Assembly: GCA_963728825.1 (NCBI GenBank)
Contig: CAVSLA010000004.1
Span: 1,550,001-1,614,000 of the forward strand
Length of the DNA stretch: 64,000 bases
Direction of reading: 5' to 3'
From: CAVREM01 sp963728825
GTDB taxonomy: Bacteria > Acidobacteriota > Vicinamibacteria > Vicinamibacterales > CAVVIG01
The notes below the pieces were generated by a model. That model was not told the origin of the DNA, searched no databases, and worked only from the letters and a program-made list of their open reading frames with translations. The position numbers and the translations under genes were made by a program. This document shows, one piece after another, positions 26,022-35,276 of this stretch. Within the stretch, counting starts at the first letter, position 1. Every line of letters begins with the position of its first letter.

Positions 26022-28262
26022 TCAGGGTCGGTGTTCTTCGGGTGCGATTTCGGATATGTCGCCGATGTTCTGCAGCACCGCGCTGCGCAGGTGCGTCAAC
26101 AGGGCAAGCCGGGCGCGGCGGAGTGTGGGGTCTTCGGCCATCACGAGGACGTCGGTGAAAAACTTGTCGACCGGCGGGTAGAGCGCGCCGAGCTCCCTCA
26201 TGGCGCGGACATATTGGCCTTCGGTCAGCGCGGCGGTGATTGACGGCCACCGCTGGTCGAGCTGGCGAGCGAGCTCCAGTTCCGCCGGCTCCTTCAACGC
26301 CTGCTGAATGTCGCCGAGATTGGTGGACGAATCTTCGACGCCTTTGGTGATGTTCTTGACCCGCTTGAACAGCCCCGCGAGCGCCTGAAATTCGGGAGAC
26401 GAGCGGACCTGCGACAGCGCCTCGACGCGCTGCAGCGACGCCTTCGGATAGCCCCACGGCGGCTCACCGGTCAGGCCGGCCACCACCCGAATCTCGTCGA
26501 CCTTGAATCCGCGTTTCTGCAGCAGGTGTTCCTTCCGTTCCCACAGAAACTGACCGATCGGCAGGCGTTCCCACCCGGCGTTCTGGTTCAGCCCGGCGTG
26601 CGGCTGATAGGCCTGGTTGACGAGCTCGGTGAGATTGACCCTGGGAGTCGCGATGCCGAGATCCGGCAGGTCGGTGATCACCTTGACCACTCCCTGAGCG
26701 GCGCGACGCAGGCCGTACGGGTCTCTTGATCCGGTCGGTTTCTCTCCCGCCGCGAACAGACCGAGCAGGGTGTCGAGCTTGTCAGCCAGCGACACCGCCG
26801 CCCAGGTCAGAGCCGCCTTGCCAAGCTGCTCGCGCGATGGCTGCGCATCGGCTTCGACGGCGACCGGCAGGTACTGGAAGTAGATGGCTTTCCAGACCTC
26901 CTCGGGCAGACCTTCCTCACGCGCGTAGATTCCGCCCATGGTGCCCTGGAGCTCGGTGAACTCCCGCACCATGTCGGTCGTCAGGTCGGCCTTCGCCAAC
27001 CGGGCCGCCTGGTGCGCGTAGCGGGCAGTCTGCTCATCGGCGCCGAGCGCCTGGGTGGCAATCCATTGGGCCAGGCCGGCAATCCGCTCGGTCTTCTCTC
27101 TGTAGCTGCCGAGCTTCTTGTGGAACAGCAGCGTGCCAAGCCGATCGAGCCGCGACTCCAGGGTCGCCTTGCGATCGGCTTCCCAGAAGAACCGCGCGTC
27201 GCGCAGGCGCGCCGTCACCACCCGCTCGGCATTGCGTGCGATGGTCCGCTCGGTGTCGGGCTCGGTATTGATCACGGCGAGAAACGCGTTCTTGAGACGC
27301 CCGTTTTCGCCCTCGACCGGAAAGTAATGCTGGTGATGGATCAGCGTGGTGGTCAGCACTTCTTCCGGCAGCTCGAGGAACTCGAGCGCGAAGGTGCCGC
27401 CGACGACAGACGGGTACTCGACCAGATCCGGCACCTCGTCGAGCAGGCCGGACTCGCCGCGGGCCACGCGGCTGACGCGGCCCTGGAGCCGCTGCGCCTT
27501 GGCGTCGAGCTCGCGCGCAATCTTGTTGTGCCGCTCGCTGCGCTCGAGGATCACGAAGTTCTCGAGCAGCCGCGCGCGATATTCGTCGAACGTGCGGACC
27601 TTGATCGCGCGGCCGGCGCGGCCGCTGGTGGTGAGGAAGCGATGCCCGTAGGTGACGGCGCCGGTCGTGACGTCCTGGACCTGCCCGGTCTGGGCGGCCG
27701 AAGATCGGGAAATGGTGAAGGGCACGACGCGACCGCCGTAGACGTACAGCAGCCACCTGATAGGTCGGCCGAACACCAGCTCGCCACGGCCGTCGTCGAG
27801 CTGGGCGTCCCAATGCATCAGCTTCGGGAACGTGAGACCGCGCAGCGTGCCGCCCAGGACGTCGGGCAGCACGTCGACCGCCGCCTTGCCGCGCTGCTTC
27901 TTCCTGAACGCCAGGTAGACGCCCTTCGGCGTCTCGACGCGCTCGAGGGCGGACACGTCGACGCCCTGCTTGGCGGCAAAACCGGTAGCAGCCGGGGTTG
28001 GTGTGCTGTCCGCCGAAAAACTGGCCGACACCGGCGGGCCGTGCACGAGATCCTCGAGATCCGTCTGACGCTCTGCGACCCGCGCAATCCGGACGGTGAG
28101 CCGCCGTGGCGTGCTGTAGGTCTCGGCTGGCGATTCGGGCGTGAGGCGATGCGCGCGCAGCTGGGCGAGCACGACTTCGCCGATCTGCTGGGTGAGGCCA
28201 GGCAGCCAGCCGGCCGGCAGCTCCTCGCAGCCGATTTCGAGCAGCAACTCCCGGTCGAGCAC
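26022..28262 (-). CDS. glyS: Glycyl-tRNA synthetase beta subunit
   Basis: A 746-residue beta chain of the bacterial alpha2-beta2 glycyl-tRNA synthetase. The N-terminus MLDRELLLEIGCEELPAGWL and the motif GKRAS-like central region match the family; the C-terminal DALR-type anticodon domain lies after residue 600 (FTDVLVMAEDPTLRRARLALL). It is the tRNA-binding partner of GlyQ, directly upstream in the same operon with adjacent coordinates. Confidence 0.97.
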   Translation of the reverse strand: MLDRELLLEIGCEELPAGWLPGLTQQIGEVVLAQLRAHRLTPESPAETYSTPRRLTVRIARVAERQTDLEDLVHGPPVSASFSADSTPTPAATGFAAKQGVDVSALERVETPKGVYLAFRKKQRGKAAVDVLPDVLGGTLRGLTFPKLMHWDAQLDDGRGELVFGRPIRWLLYVYGGRVVPFTISRSSAAQTGQVQDVTTGAVTYGHRFLTTSGRAGRAIKVRTFDEYRARLLENFVILERSERHNKIARELDAKAQRLQGRVSRVARGESGLLDEVPDLVEYPSVVGGTFALEFLELPEEVLTTTLIHHQHYFPVEGENGRLKNAFLAVINTEPDTERTIARNAERVVTARLRDARFFWEADRKATLESRLDRLGTLLFHKKLGSYREKTERIAGLAQWIATQALGADEQTARYAHQAARLAKADLTTDMVREFTELQGTMGGIYAREEGLPEEVWKAIYFQYLPVAVEADAQPSREQLGKAALTWAAVSLADKLDTLLGLFAAGEKPTGSRDPYGLRRAAQGVVKVITDLPDLGIATPRVNLTELVNQAYQPHAGLNQNAGWERLPIGQFLWERKEHLLQKRGFKVDEIRVVAGLTGEPPWGYPKASLQRVEALSQVRSSPEFQALAGLFKRVKNITKGVEDSSTNLGDIQQALKEPAELELARQLDQRWPSITAALTEGQYVRAMRELGALYPPVDKFFTDVLVMAEDPTLRRARLALLTHLRSAVLQNIGDISEIAPEEHRP

Positions 28263-29141
28263 CTACGCTACCGCCTTTCCGTCCTGCTCGACGTACTGCT
28301 TCGCGATGCCGACGGCCAGTTGTCGCACCCGCAGGAGGTAGGCGGTGCGCTCCGTGACCCCGATGCTGTTGCTCGCGTCGAGCACGTTGAAGAGATGGGA
28401 GCACTTCAGGCAGTGCTCGAGCGCGGGCCAGATGAGGTTCGCTTTTAAGAGCGCCTGCGCGAACTCGTAGTACTGATCGAACACCGCCCGATGAAAGGTC
28501 CCGAAGTCGAGGGTCGGCGGCAGGTCGAGCCCCTTGTTGAACACGTATTTCGACTGCTCGACCTCTTCGCGCCAGCGGACGTCGCCGTACTTCACGCCGC
28601 CGCCCCAGTCGAGATCGTACACGCTGTCGACGCGCTGCAGCGCCATCGCAATCCGTTCGAGACCGTAGGTCAGCTCCGCCGAGATCGGCGACAGCTCGAC
28701 CCCGCCCGCCTGCTGGAAGTAGGTGAACTGGGAGATCTCGAGACCGTCGAACATCACCTGCCAGCCGATGCCCCAGGCGCCGAGCGCCGGCGACTCCCAG
28801 TTGTCTTCTTCAAAACGGATGTCGTGCTGACGCGGATTGATGCCGCAGGCCTCGAGGCTCTCGAGATAGAGCTGCTGTACCTCGTCGGGTGATGGCTTGA
28901 GGATCACCTGAAACTGATGGTGCTTGAACAGGCGGTTCGGGTTCTCGCCGAATCGGCCGTCGGCCGGCCGGCGCGACGGCTGAACGTAGGCGACATTCCA
29001 ATGTGCCGGGCCGAGCACCCGCAGAAACGTTTCGGGATGCATCGTGCCGGCGCCCACTTCCACGTCGAGCGGCTGCTGCAGCGTGCAGCCACGCGACGCC
29101 CAGAAGTCGGACAGCTTGAGAATCAGGTTCTGAAAGGTCAT
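28263..29141 (-). CDS. glyQ: Glycyl-tRNA synthetase alpha subunit
   Basis: A 292-residue catalytic alpha chain of the tetrameric glycyl-tRNA synthetase. Class II synthetase motifs are present: LQQPLDVEVGAGTMHPETF, VAYVQPSRRPADGRFGENPN and the TYGLERIAMALQ motif 3. It joins glycine to tRNA-Gly with ATP. The stop of glyQ abuts the glyS start, so the two chains are made together. A REP-like palindrome lies just upstream of the glyQ start. Confidence 0.98.
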   Translation of the reverse strand: MTFQNLILKLSDFWASRGCTLQQPLDVEVGAGTMHPETFLRVLGPAHWNVAYVQPSRRPADGRFGENPNRLFKHHQFQVILKPSPDEVQQLYLESLEACGINPRQHDIRFEEDNWESPALGAWGIGWQVMFDGLEISQFTYFQQAGGVELSPISAELTYGLERIAMALQRVDSVYDLDWGGGVKYGDVRWREEVEQSKYVFNKGLDLPPTLDFGTFHRAVFDQYYEFAQALLKANLIWPALEHCLKCSHLFNVLDASNSIGVTERTAYLLRVRQLAVGIAKQYVEQDGKAVA

Positions 29142-29147
29142 AACATC

Positions 29148-29172
29148 GGCGGACCTAAGCGGTCCGCCCTAC
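29148..29172 (-). repeat. REP-like palindrome with GTAGG head
   Basis: Read on the minus strand it is GTAGGGCGGACCGCTTAGGTCCGCC: a GTAGG head followed by a GGCGGACC/GGTCCGCC stem. It lies in the 41-base gap between recO and glyQ. The same head and stem occur at 62788-62812, a relative at 62823-62847 and a degraded copy at 36715-36740. Confidence 0.65.
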
Positions 29173-29182
29173 CAGAATCTTC

Positions 29183-29824
29183 TCAGACCCGGCGCATCCC
29201 CCGGAGCACCTTCACCGAACGCAATTCCTTGTCCAGATGCCCCAACATCATCACCCGGTGCGAGTCCTCGAGCTCGCGCAGCACCGTCGGCGCGGCCGTC
29301 GCCGCGGTCAGCGCGAACGGACTGCAGGTCCGCGCCGCGTCGAGAAAGGCCCGCGCCTCGCGCGACGCCCGCGGATCCGGCTGATAGACGCCCTGCAGGC
29401 GCATCAGCCAGAACTCGAAGTAGCGCGCGAGCGGTTCGACCGGTACGCCGGCGGCGAGCGCGTCGACGACCGAGGCGCCAAGCCGGAACAGGGTTTCGTT
29501 CGGATCGCCGTCCTGCGCCCACTCGTCGATCAGCTCCGCGAAATACCCGACGTAGCCGAGCGCCTCGCCATCGATCGCGGCGAGCGGCGAGCGGAGCGGC
29601 TCGACGTAGTTGATGAACACCAGCTCGCGGCGCTCGCGCTCGGCATACGCGACCCGTCCACACGTCATCGGCTCCAACGCCCCGCCAAACCGCCGCCGGC
29701 TCTGCCGCGCGTTCTTCGCCACTCCCCGCTTCTTGCCGCGGTCCCGCGTCAGAAACACCACCACCCGATCCGACTCGCCCAGTGAGTAGGTGCGCAGGAT
29801 CAAGGCTTCGGTCGTATACAGCAT
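29183..29824 (-). CDS. recO: DNA repair protein RecO
   Basis: A 213-residue RecO, slightly shorter than usual (about 240). The N-terminal OB fold begins MLYTTEALILRTYSLGESDR and contains the family RGKKRGVAKNARQSRRRFGG stretch. The central helical domain follows. The four cysteines of the zinc finger found in many homologues are missing, which is common in some lineages. It acts in RecFOR loading of RecA on single-stranded DNA. It sits between era and glyQ on the same strand. Confidence 0.9.
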   Translation of the reverse strand: MLYTTEALILRTYSLGESDRVVVFLTRDRGKKRGVAKNARQSRRRFGGALEPMTCGRVAYAERERRELVFINYVEPLRSPLAAIDGEALGYVGYFAELIDEWAQDGDPNETLFRLGASVVDALAAGVPVEPLARYFEFWLMRLQGVYQPDPRASREARAFLDAARTCSPFALTAATAAPTVLRELEDSHRVMMLGHLDKELRSVKVLRGMRRV

Positions 29825-29845
29825 TCCTGACTGCTAGTTCGTACG

Positions 29846-29885
29846 GGCCAAGTCCTAATGCCTAATTCTTAATTCCCAACTCCGA
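29846..29885. repeat. Word-repeat segment (TTCCCAA/CCTAATT type) at recO-era junction
   Basis: Degenerate copies of the word CCTAATTC/AATTCCCAA run through the 37-base recO-era gap into the end of era. The last era codons (Ile-Lys-Asn-stop) are written in this word. The same words occur at 47487-47526 and 63751-63824. Confidence 0.5.
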
Positions 29886-30749
29886 GAGCACCTGCTCGTT
29901 CTCCCGCCACTCCGCCTTCACCCGCACATGCAGGTCGAGGAAGACCTTCGTGCCGAAGAACCGTTCGAGCTCTTCCCGCGCGGCGGTGCCGATCTTCTTG
30001 ACCATCTCCCCGCCGCGGCCGACGACGATCGGCTTCTGGGATTCGCGGTCGACGACGATCGTACAGTACAGCCGCAGCAGCGGCCGGTCATCGGCCGGCT
30101 CCTCGAACCGGTCGATGACCACGGCGCTCTCGAACGGAATCTCGGCGTGGGTGAACTGCAGCAGCTTTTCCCGGACGATTTCCGCCGCGAAAAACCGCTC
30201 GGGCTGATCGGTCAGGTAGTCGTCCGGATACAGGCGCTCACCCTCCGGCAGCCGGTCGATGATCGCCCGCTCGAGCCGATCGACGTTGTCACCGGTCGCC
30301 GCCGACACCGGGATGATTTCCTCGAACCTCGCTTCCTGCCGGTAGCGGTCGATTATCGGCAGCAGCCGCGTCTTCTTGATCAAATCAATCTTGTTGAGAA
30401 TCGCGAACACCGGCACCGGGGCATCCTTCAGCAGGTCGAGCACGAACCGCTCGCCCTTGCCAGGCGGCTCGGCGGCGTCGACCACCAGGCCGAGGACGTC
30501 GACTTCCTTGATCGTCTGGACCGCGGTGTCGACCATCCTGACGTTCATCCGGTGAAGGGGGCGGTGAATCCCCGGTGTGTCGAGGAACACGACCTGCGCG
30601 TCGTCGTAGTTCCGCACGCCGAGGATGCGCGTCCGCGTGGTCTGCGGCTTGTCGGACACAATCGCCAGCTTGGAGCCGACCAACCGATTGAGGAGTGTGG
30701 ACTTGCCGGCATTCGGCCGGCCAATGAAGGACACGAAGCCCGATTTCAT
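29862..30749 (-). CDS. era: GTPase Era
   Basis: A 295-residue GTPase that binds 16S rRNA and helps 30S assembly. G motifs: G1 GRPNAGKSTLLN, G3 DTPGIHR, G4 NKID; the C-terminal KH domain carries VGRGGEMVKKIGTAARE. The last three residues and the stop codon come from an AT-rich word repeat instead of the usual end. The start overlaps the stop of the corC-like gene by four bases, part of the conserved ybeY-corC-era-recO order. Confidence 0.97.
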   Translation of the reverse strand: MKSGFVSFIGRPNAGKSTLLNRLVGSKLAIVSDKPQTTRTRILGVRNYDDAQVVFLDTPGIHRPLHRMNVRMVDTAVQTIKEVDVLGLVVDAAEPPGKGERFVLDLLKDAPVPVFAILNKIDLIKKTRLLPIIDRYRQEARFEEIIPVSAATGDNVDRLERAIIDRLPEGERLYPDDYLTDQPERFFAAEIVREKLLQFTHAEIPFESAVVIDRFEEPADDRPLLRLYCTIVVDRESQKPIVVGRGGEMVKKIGTAAREELERFFGTKVFLDLHVRVKAEWRENEQVLSELGIKN

Positions 30750-31984
30750 GGCGTGCCGCCGGCGTGGACTTCGCTGCGCCGAATCCGCACCTTGTGCACG
30801 CGGCGCCGATCGACCTCGAGCACTTCGACCGTCAGCCCGTCGATGTCGACGCGCTCGCCGACCGCCGGCACGCGGCCAAGATGCGTGATCAGGAAACCGC
30901 CGACGGTCTCGAACCCTTCGCGTTCGATCTGCACCCCGAGGCGCTGCCCGACCTCGTCGATGTCCACCTTGCCGTGAAACACGAAGCGCCCGCCGCCCTC
31001 GTCGACAATCGGCTCCGACTCGACGTCGTATTCGTCACGAATCTCGCCGACGATTTCCTCGAGCAGGTCCTCGATCGTCACCAGCCCCGCCGTGCCGCCG
31101 TACTCGTCGACGACGATGGCGATTTGCGTCTGGTGCCGTTGAAACTGCTTGAGCAGCTCGGGGACGCGCTTGCTCTCCGGCACGATCACCGCCGGCCGCA
31201 GCAGCGAGGTGATTGGCCGGGAGTCGTCGGCGGTGTTCAAGGTCACCAGGTCCTTGACGAACACGAAGCCGGCGATGTTGTCGAGGCTCTCGCGAAACAC
31301 CGGGAACCGCGAATATTCCTGCTCCCGGAACAGCGCGCGCAGCTCGCCGATGGTCGCCTGCTCCGGAATCGCCACGATGTCGGGGCGCGGCGTCATCACC
31401 TCGCGCACCAGCGTGTCGCCGAAGTCGACGATGCTCTGGAGGAGCCGGCGCTCCTCTCCTTCGATCAGCCCTTCCTGCTCGCCCGTGTTGAGATAGGCCT
31501 TGGTCGCCTCGCTCGCTTCCTCCGCGTCGTCATCTGGTGCCGGCACGGCCGTCGACCGCTTCATTGTCATCACCTGGGCCGTCCAGCGCGAGAACGGACC
31601 GAGCGCCGTGGCGAACGGCCGGAACGTCGGCAGCAGGATCTCGAGCACGCGCTCAGGGTCGCGCGCCACCCAGGCCAGCGGCAATTCGACGATGACGATG
31701 AACGCCGTGACGCTGAACAAAACGAGCGCCAGCTCACGGAAGCCCGAGAGGCCAATCCCCATCGCCAGCAGTCCGGTGGCGGCGGCCGTGACGAAGCCGC
31801 GCAGCAGCCGGACCGGCGCGAACAGCAGGACGGGGTCGTCAAGGTAGGTGGCGAGATGCCCGGGGCGGCCGGTTCGCTCGGCCACGAGCCGATGCGATAG
31901 ACGCATCAAGGCGCTGAACGCCGCCTCGATTGCGCCGAGATACACTGCGGCGCACGCCAGGAGGAACACGAGCAGAGGGATCAT
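30746..31984 (-). CDS. CNNM/CorC family protein (DUF21, two CBS, CorC_HlyC)
   Basis: A 412-residue membrane protein. Three or four hydrophobic segments of a DUF21 domain occupy residues 1 to about 120. A CBS pair follows (MTPRPDIVAIPEQATI...VPELLKQFQRHQTQIAIVVD, in parts), and the C-terminal CorC_HlyC domain ends near residue 400. Relatives are magnesium/cobalt efflux factors, often mislabelled hemolysins. Four-base overlaps with ybeY upstream and era downstream place it in the operon. Confidence 0.92.
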   Translation of the reverse strand: MIPLLVFLLACAAVYLGAIEAAFSALMRLSHRLVAERTGRPGHLATYLDDPVLLFAPVRLLRGFVTAAATGLLAMGIGLSGFRELALVLFSVTAFIVIVELPLAWVARDPERVLEILLPTFRPFATALGPFSRWTAQVMTMKRSTAVPAPDDDAEEASEATKAYLNTGEQEGLIEGEERRLLQSIVDFGDTLVREVMTPRPDIVAIPEQATIGELRALFREQEYSRFPVFRESLDNIAGFVFVKDLVTLNTADDSRPITSLLRPAVIVPESKRVPELLKQFQRHQTQIAIVVDEYGGTAGLVTIEDLLEEIVGEIRDEYDVESEPIVDEGGGRFVFHGKVDIDEVGQRLGVQIEREGFETVGGFLITHLGRVPAVGERVDIDGLTVEVLEVDRRRVHKVRIRRSEVHAGGTP

Positions 31985-32448
31985 GCCCGCTCGATCAGTC
32001 CTTCTCTGAGGCCGCCCTTCCGCCGAAGTTTTCTCTCGAGGCGCGCCATCTGTCCGCTGTCGCGCTCGTGATCGTATCCCAAGAGGTGCAGCAGGCCGTG
32101 CAAGGCCAGAATTCTAAGCTCGGCCGGTGGGGTATGGCCGGCAATCCGCGCCTGGCGACGCGCGACCCCCCGGGCAATGACGATATCCCCCAGAAACGAA
32201 TCGGGGCGGCCATGCGTCGCCGATCCGGCTGGAAACGACAGCACATCCGTGGGGGAATCCTTGCCGCGGTAACGCCGGTTGAGCGCCCGGACGCGGGCAT
32301 CGCTGACCAACGCCACGGTGACGGTGCCGCGGGCGCGGGCCGGGGCAACCTGCCTCAACCATCGCGCGAGGCCGGCCGACCGTACCGGGCGGCCCCGCTC
32401 GTCAGTGACGAGCACACGAACCCCGCGTCGACTGTCGCCAGGCTCCAT
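31981..32448 (-). CDS. ybeY: rRNA maturation endoribonuclease YbeY
   Basis: A 155-residue zinc endonuclease needed for 16S rRNA 3' maturation and ribosome quality control. The hallmark H3xH5xH motif is visible as LHGLLHLLGYDHERD. It is directly downstream of phoH, which it commonly neighbours, and overlaps the corC-like gene by four bases. Confidence 0.95.
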   Translation of the reverse strand: MEPGDSRRGVRVLVTDERGRPVRSAGLARWLRQVAPARARGTVTVALVSDARVRALNRRYRGKDSPTDVLSFPAGSATHGRPDSFLGDIVIARGVARRQARIAGHTPPAELRILALHGLLHLLGYDHERDSGQMARLERKLRRKGGLREGLIERA

Positions 32449-32449
32449 A

Positions 32450-33405
32450 TCAGCGCGTCCCGTTGCCGTTCGTGAAGGCCTCGTAGGCTTTGACGATCTG
32501 CTGGACGAGCTTGTGCCGGACCACGTCGCGGTCGTCGAAGTGGATGAACGAGATCCCGTCGATACGGCTCACGACCTTCATCGCCTCGACGAGTCCCGAC
32601 ACCCGCCCCGGTGGAAGATCGATTTGGGTCACATCTCCGGTAATGACCGCCTTGGCCCCGAACCCGAGGCGTGTCAGGAACATCTTCATCTGCTCCGAGG
32701 TCGTGTTCTGCGCCTCGTCCAGGATGACGAAGGAATCGTTGAGCGTTCGCCCGCGCATGAACGCAATCGGTGCGATCTCGATCGTGCCGCGCTCGATGTA
32801 GCGCGCGACCCGCTCAACGTCGAGCATGTCGTAGAGCGCGTCGTAGAGCGGCCGGAGGTACGGGTTCACTTTCTCCTGGAGGTCACCCGGCAGAAAACCG
32901 AGCTTCTCGCCCGCTTCGACCGCCGGGCGCGCGAGGATGATGCGGCTGACCTTCTTGGCGACGAGAAACGATACGGCCTGGGCCATCGCCAGATACGTCT
33001 TCCCGGTGCCGGCCGGGCCGATTCCGAACACGATGTCGTGGGCGTCAATCGCATCCAGATACCGGCGTTGATTGATGGTCTTCGGCGCCACGCGCCGCTT
33101 GCCGGCCGGCGTCAGACTGCCTTTGAGGAAGTGTTCTCGAAGATCGACGGATTGATCCTGCGCGACCAGATCCGAGGCCGTCTTCACGTCGGCGTTCGAC
33201 AGCTTGTAGCCGTCCCGCATCAGCGATGACAGCTGCCCCACCACCCGATCGACGTTTTCAGGACCTGGCGTGTCGCCGTCCACGAGGAGCTCGTGGCCTT
33301 GTGTGCGGATGCGGACGTTGAACAGCGACTCGAGGTGCTTGAGGTTCTCGTCGTAGGAGCCGAAGAGCGTCTCGATGCCTTCTTCTGGGACGTTGATGCG
33401 CTTGA
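32450..33405 (-). CDS. phoH: PhoH-family ATPase, with apparent frameshift and non-canonical start
   Basis: A PhoH/YbeZ ATPase, probably acting with YbeY. Walker A is GPAGTGKTYLAMAQ and Walker B SFVILDEAQNTTSEQ. From GTG at 33283 the frame is uninterrupted, but the family N-terminus continues upstream in another frame: codons from 33405 read IKRINVPEEGIETLFGSYDE and NLKHLESLFNVRIRT, then one base is missing near 33300 before KGHELLVDG. The upstream part has no ATG, GTG or TTG; an ATC at 33405 lies 8 bases after AAGGAG, with TATAAT further up. A sequence error explains the frameshift; the start is a separate puzzle. No standard slippery heptamer is present. Confidence 0.85.
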
Positions 33406-33444
33406 TGCCCGTATCTCCTTATATTACAGTGACTTAGTGGCGCA

Positions 33445-33450
33445 TTATAT
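33445..33450 (-). promoter_or_regulatory. Candidate -10 box for the phoH operon
   Basis: Perfect TATAAT on the minus strand, about 40 bases before the proposed phoH start at 33405. An AAGGAG ribosome binding site follows at 33414-33419. No good -35 is visible. It would drive phoH-ybeY-corC-era and perhaps recO-glyQS. Confidence 0.45.
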
Positions 33451-33491
33451 CATAACGGCCTGGACGCCCCAGCCAGGGGCTCGCAACCGGG

Positions 33492-35276
33492 CTATCTCCT
33501 GGGCTCGACGATCCGGATGTGCAGCTCGCGCAGTTGTTTCTCCGAGACGCCCGACGGGGCGTTCATCAAGAGATCCTCGGCATTCTGAGTCATCGGGAAG
33601 CTGATGACCTCCCTCAGGTTGGGCTCCTGGGCCAGCAGCATGACGATCCGATCGATGCCCGGCGCGAGGCCGCCGTGCGGCGGGGCCCCGAACCTGAAGG
33701 CGTTGAGCATCCCGCCGAAGCGCCGCTGCACCTCTTCGGGCCCATACCCCGCGATCTCGAATGCGCGGAGCATGATGTCCGGGCGGTGATTCCGAATCGC
33801 TCCGCTCGACAGCTCCACACCATTGCACACGATGTCGTACTGGAACGCTTTGATCGTCAGCGGATCCCTGCTGTTCAGGGCTTCCAGACCGCCCTGCGGC
33901 ATCGAGAACGGATTGTGGCTGAAAGCGACCTGATTGGTCTCGGGATCGAGCTCGTAGAACGGAAAGTCCGTGATCCAGCAGAACCGGTAGGCGTTGGCTT
34001 CGATCAGTCCCAATTCGCGCCCGAGATGTGCCCGTAAGCCGTCGATCGGACGCGCCAGACCTTTCGCAGGGCCCGCCGCCAGAAACACCGCGTCGCCAGG
34101 CTTGACCCCCGCCGCGTCGAACAGCTGCCGGCGCCGTTCCTCCGACAGATACTTGGCCAGCGGCCCACGCGGCGGATCGGCCGCGACAATGTACGCGAGT
34201 CCACCCAGGCCGAGGGTCTCCGCGAGTCCGACGGTCTTGTCGAAAAAGCTGCGCGACTTCTCAGCAGCGCCTGGGGCGGGAACAGCCCGCACCGACGATC
34301 CTTCCTCGACCGCCCGGGCGAACACCGCGAACTCGGATCCGCGGAAGATCTCGGTGACGTCAGCGGCACGGATCGGATTGCGCAAGTCCGGCTTGTCGCT
34401 CCCGTACATCACCATCGCCTCGTCGTAGGCGATACGCGGAAATGGCGGCTCGGTGACCCTCCAGTCGGAGAACTCACGAAAGACGCCGGCCAGGACCGGC
34501 TCGATCGCGGCAAACACGTCGTCCTGGGTCACGAACGACAGCTCGACGTCGAGCTGATAGAACTCGCCCGGTGAGCGATCCGCCCGGGCATCCTCGTCGC
34601 GAAAGCAGGGTGCGATCTGAAAGTACCTGTCGAAGCCGGCGACCATCAGGAGCTGCTTGAACTGCTGCGGGGCCTGGGGCAGCGCGTAGAACCTGCCGGG
34701 GTGGATCCGGCTCGGCACGAGATAGTCGCGGGCCCCTTCCGGCGAGCTCGAGGTGAGGATCGGCGTCTGAAACTCCAGAAAGCCCTGTGCCTGCATTCGT
34801 TGCCGGATGCTGGCGATGACCTTCGCGCGTAGAACGATGTTGGCGTGGAGCTTTTCGCGGCGCAGATCGAGAAAACGGTAGCGAAGCCGCTGCTCTTCGG
34901 GGATCTCCTGGGTGCCGACCACCTGGAACGGCAGCGTCTCGGCCGCCGACAACACCTCGACGCTGTCGACGACCACTTCCACCGCGCCCGTCGGGAGGAG
35001 CGGGTTGACGTTTTCCGGAGTGCGCGCGATGACGCGCCCCTCGATGGCGATCACGCTCTCGGGCCTGACGCTCTCGGCGATCCTGAAGGCCTTCGAATCG
35101 GGTGTGAACACGCACTGTGTCACGCCGTAGTGATCCCGCAGATCGATGAACAGCAGCTGACCATGATCCCGCTTGCGGTTGACCCAGCCGGCGAGACGAA
35201 CCGTCCGACCGACGTGCTCCGCCCGCAGCGATCCACAGGTCCCGGTCCGATACGTGCTCGTCAACTGTTCCGCCAC
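33492..35276 (-). CDS. aspS: Aspartyl-tRNA synthetase
   Basis: A 594-residue class IIb synthetase. It has the N-terminal OB-fold anticodon domain (VRLAGWVNRKRDHGQLLFIDLRDHYG, in parts), the catalytic core with FLDLRRE, FRDEDARADR and the bacterial GAD insert domain in the middle, and the C-terminal motif 3 GGLAPGIDRIVMLL. It starts with GTG at 35276, overlapping the hisS stop by one base (TAGTG). Whether it is a discriminating or non-discriminating form (Asp and Asn tRNA) cannot be read here. Confidence 0.98.
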   Translation of the reverse strand: MAEQLTSTYRTGTCGSLRAEHVGRTVRLAGWVNRKRDHGQLLFIDLRDHYGVTQCVFTPDSKAFRIAESVRPESVIAIEGRVIARTPENVNPLLPTGAVEVVVDSVEVLSAAETLPFQVVGTQEIPEEQRLRYRFLDLRREKLHANIVLRAKVIASIRQRMQAQGFLEFQTPILTSSSPEGARDYLVPSRIHPGRFYALPQAPQQFKQLLMVAGFDRYFQIAPCFRDEDARADRSPGEFYQLDVELSFVTQDDVFAAIEPVLAGVFREFSDWRVTEPPFPRIAYDEAMVMYGSDKPDLRNPIRAADVTEIFRGSEFAVFARAVEEGSSVRAVPAPGAAEKSRSFFDKTVGLAETLGLGGLAYIVAADPPRGPLAKYLSEERRRQLFDAAGVKPGDAVFLAAGPAKGLARPIDGLRAHLGRELGLIEANAYRFCWITDFPFYELDPETNQVAFSHNPFSMPQGGLEALNSRDPLTIKAFQYDIVCNGVELSSGAIRNHRPDIMLRAFEIAGYGPEEVQRRFGGMLNAFRFGAPPHGGLAPGIDRIVMLLAQEPNLREVISFPMTQNAEDLLMNAPSGVSEKQLRELHIRIVEPRR

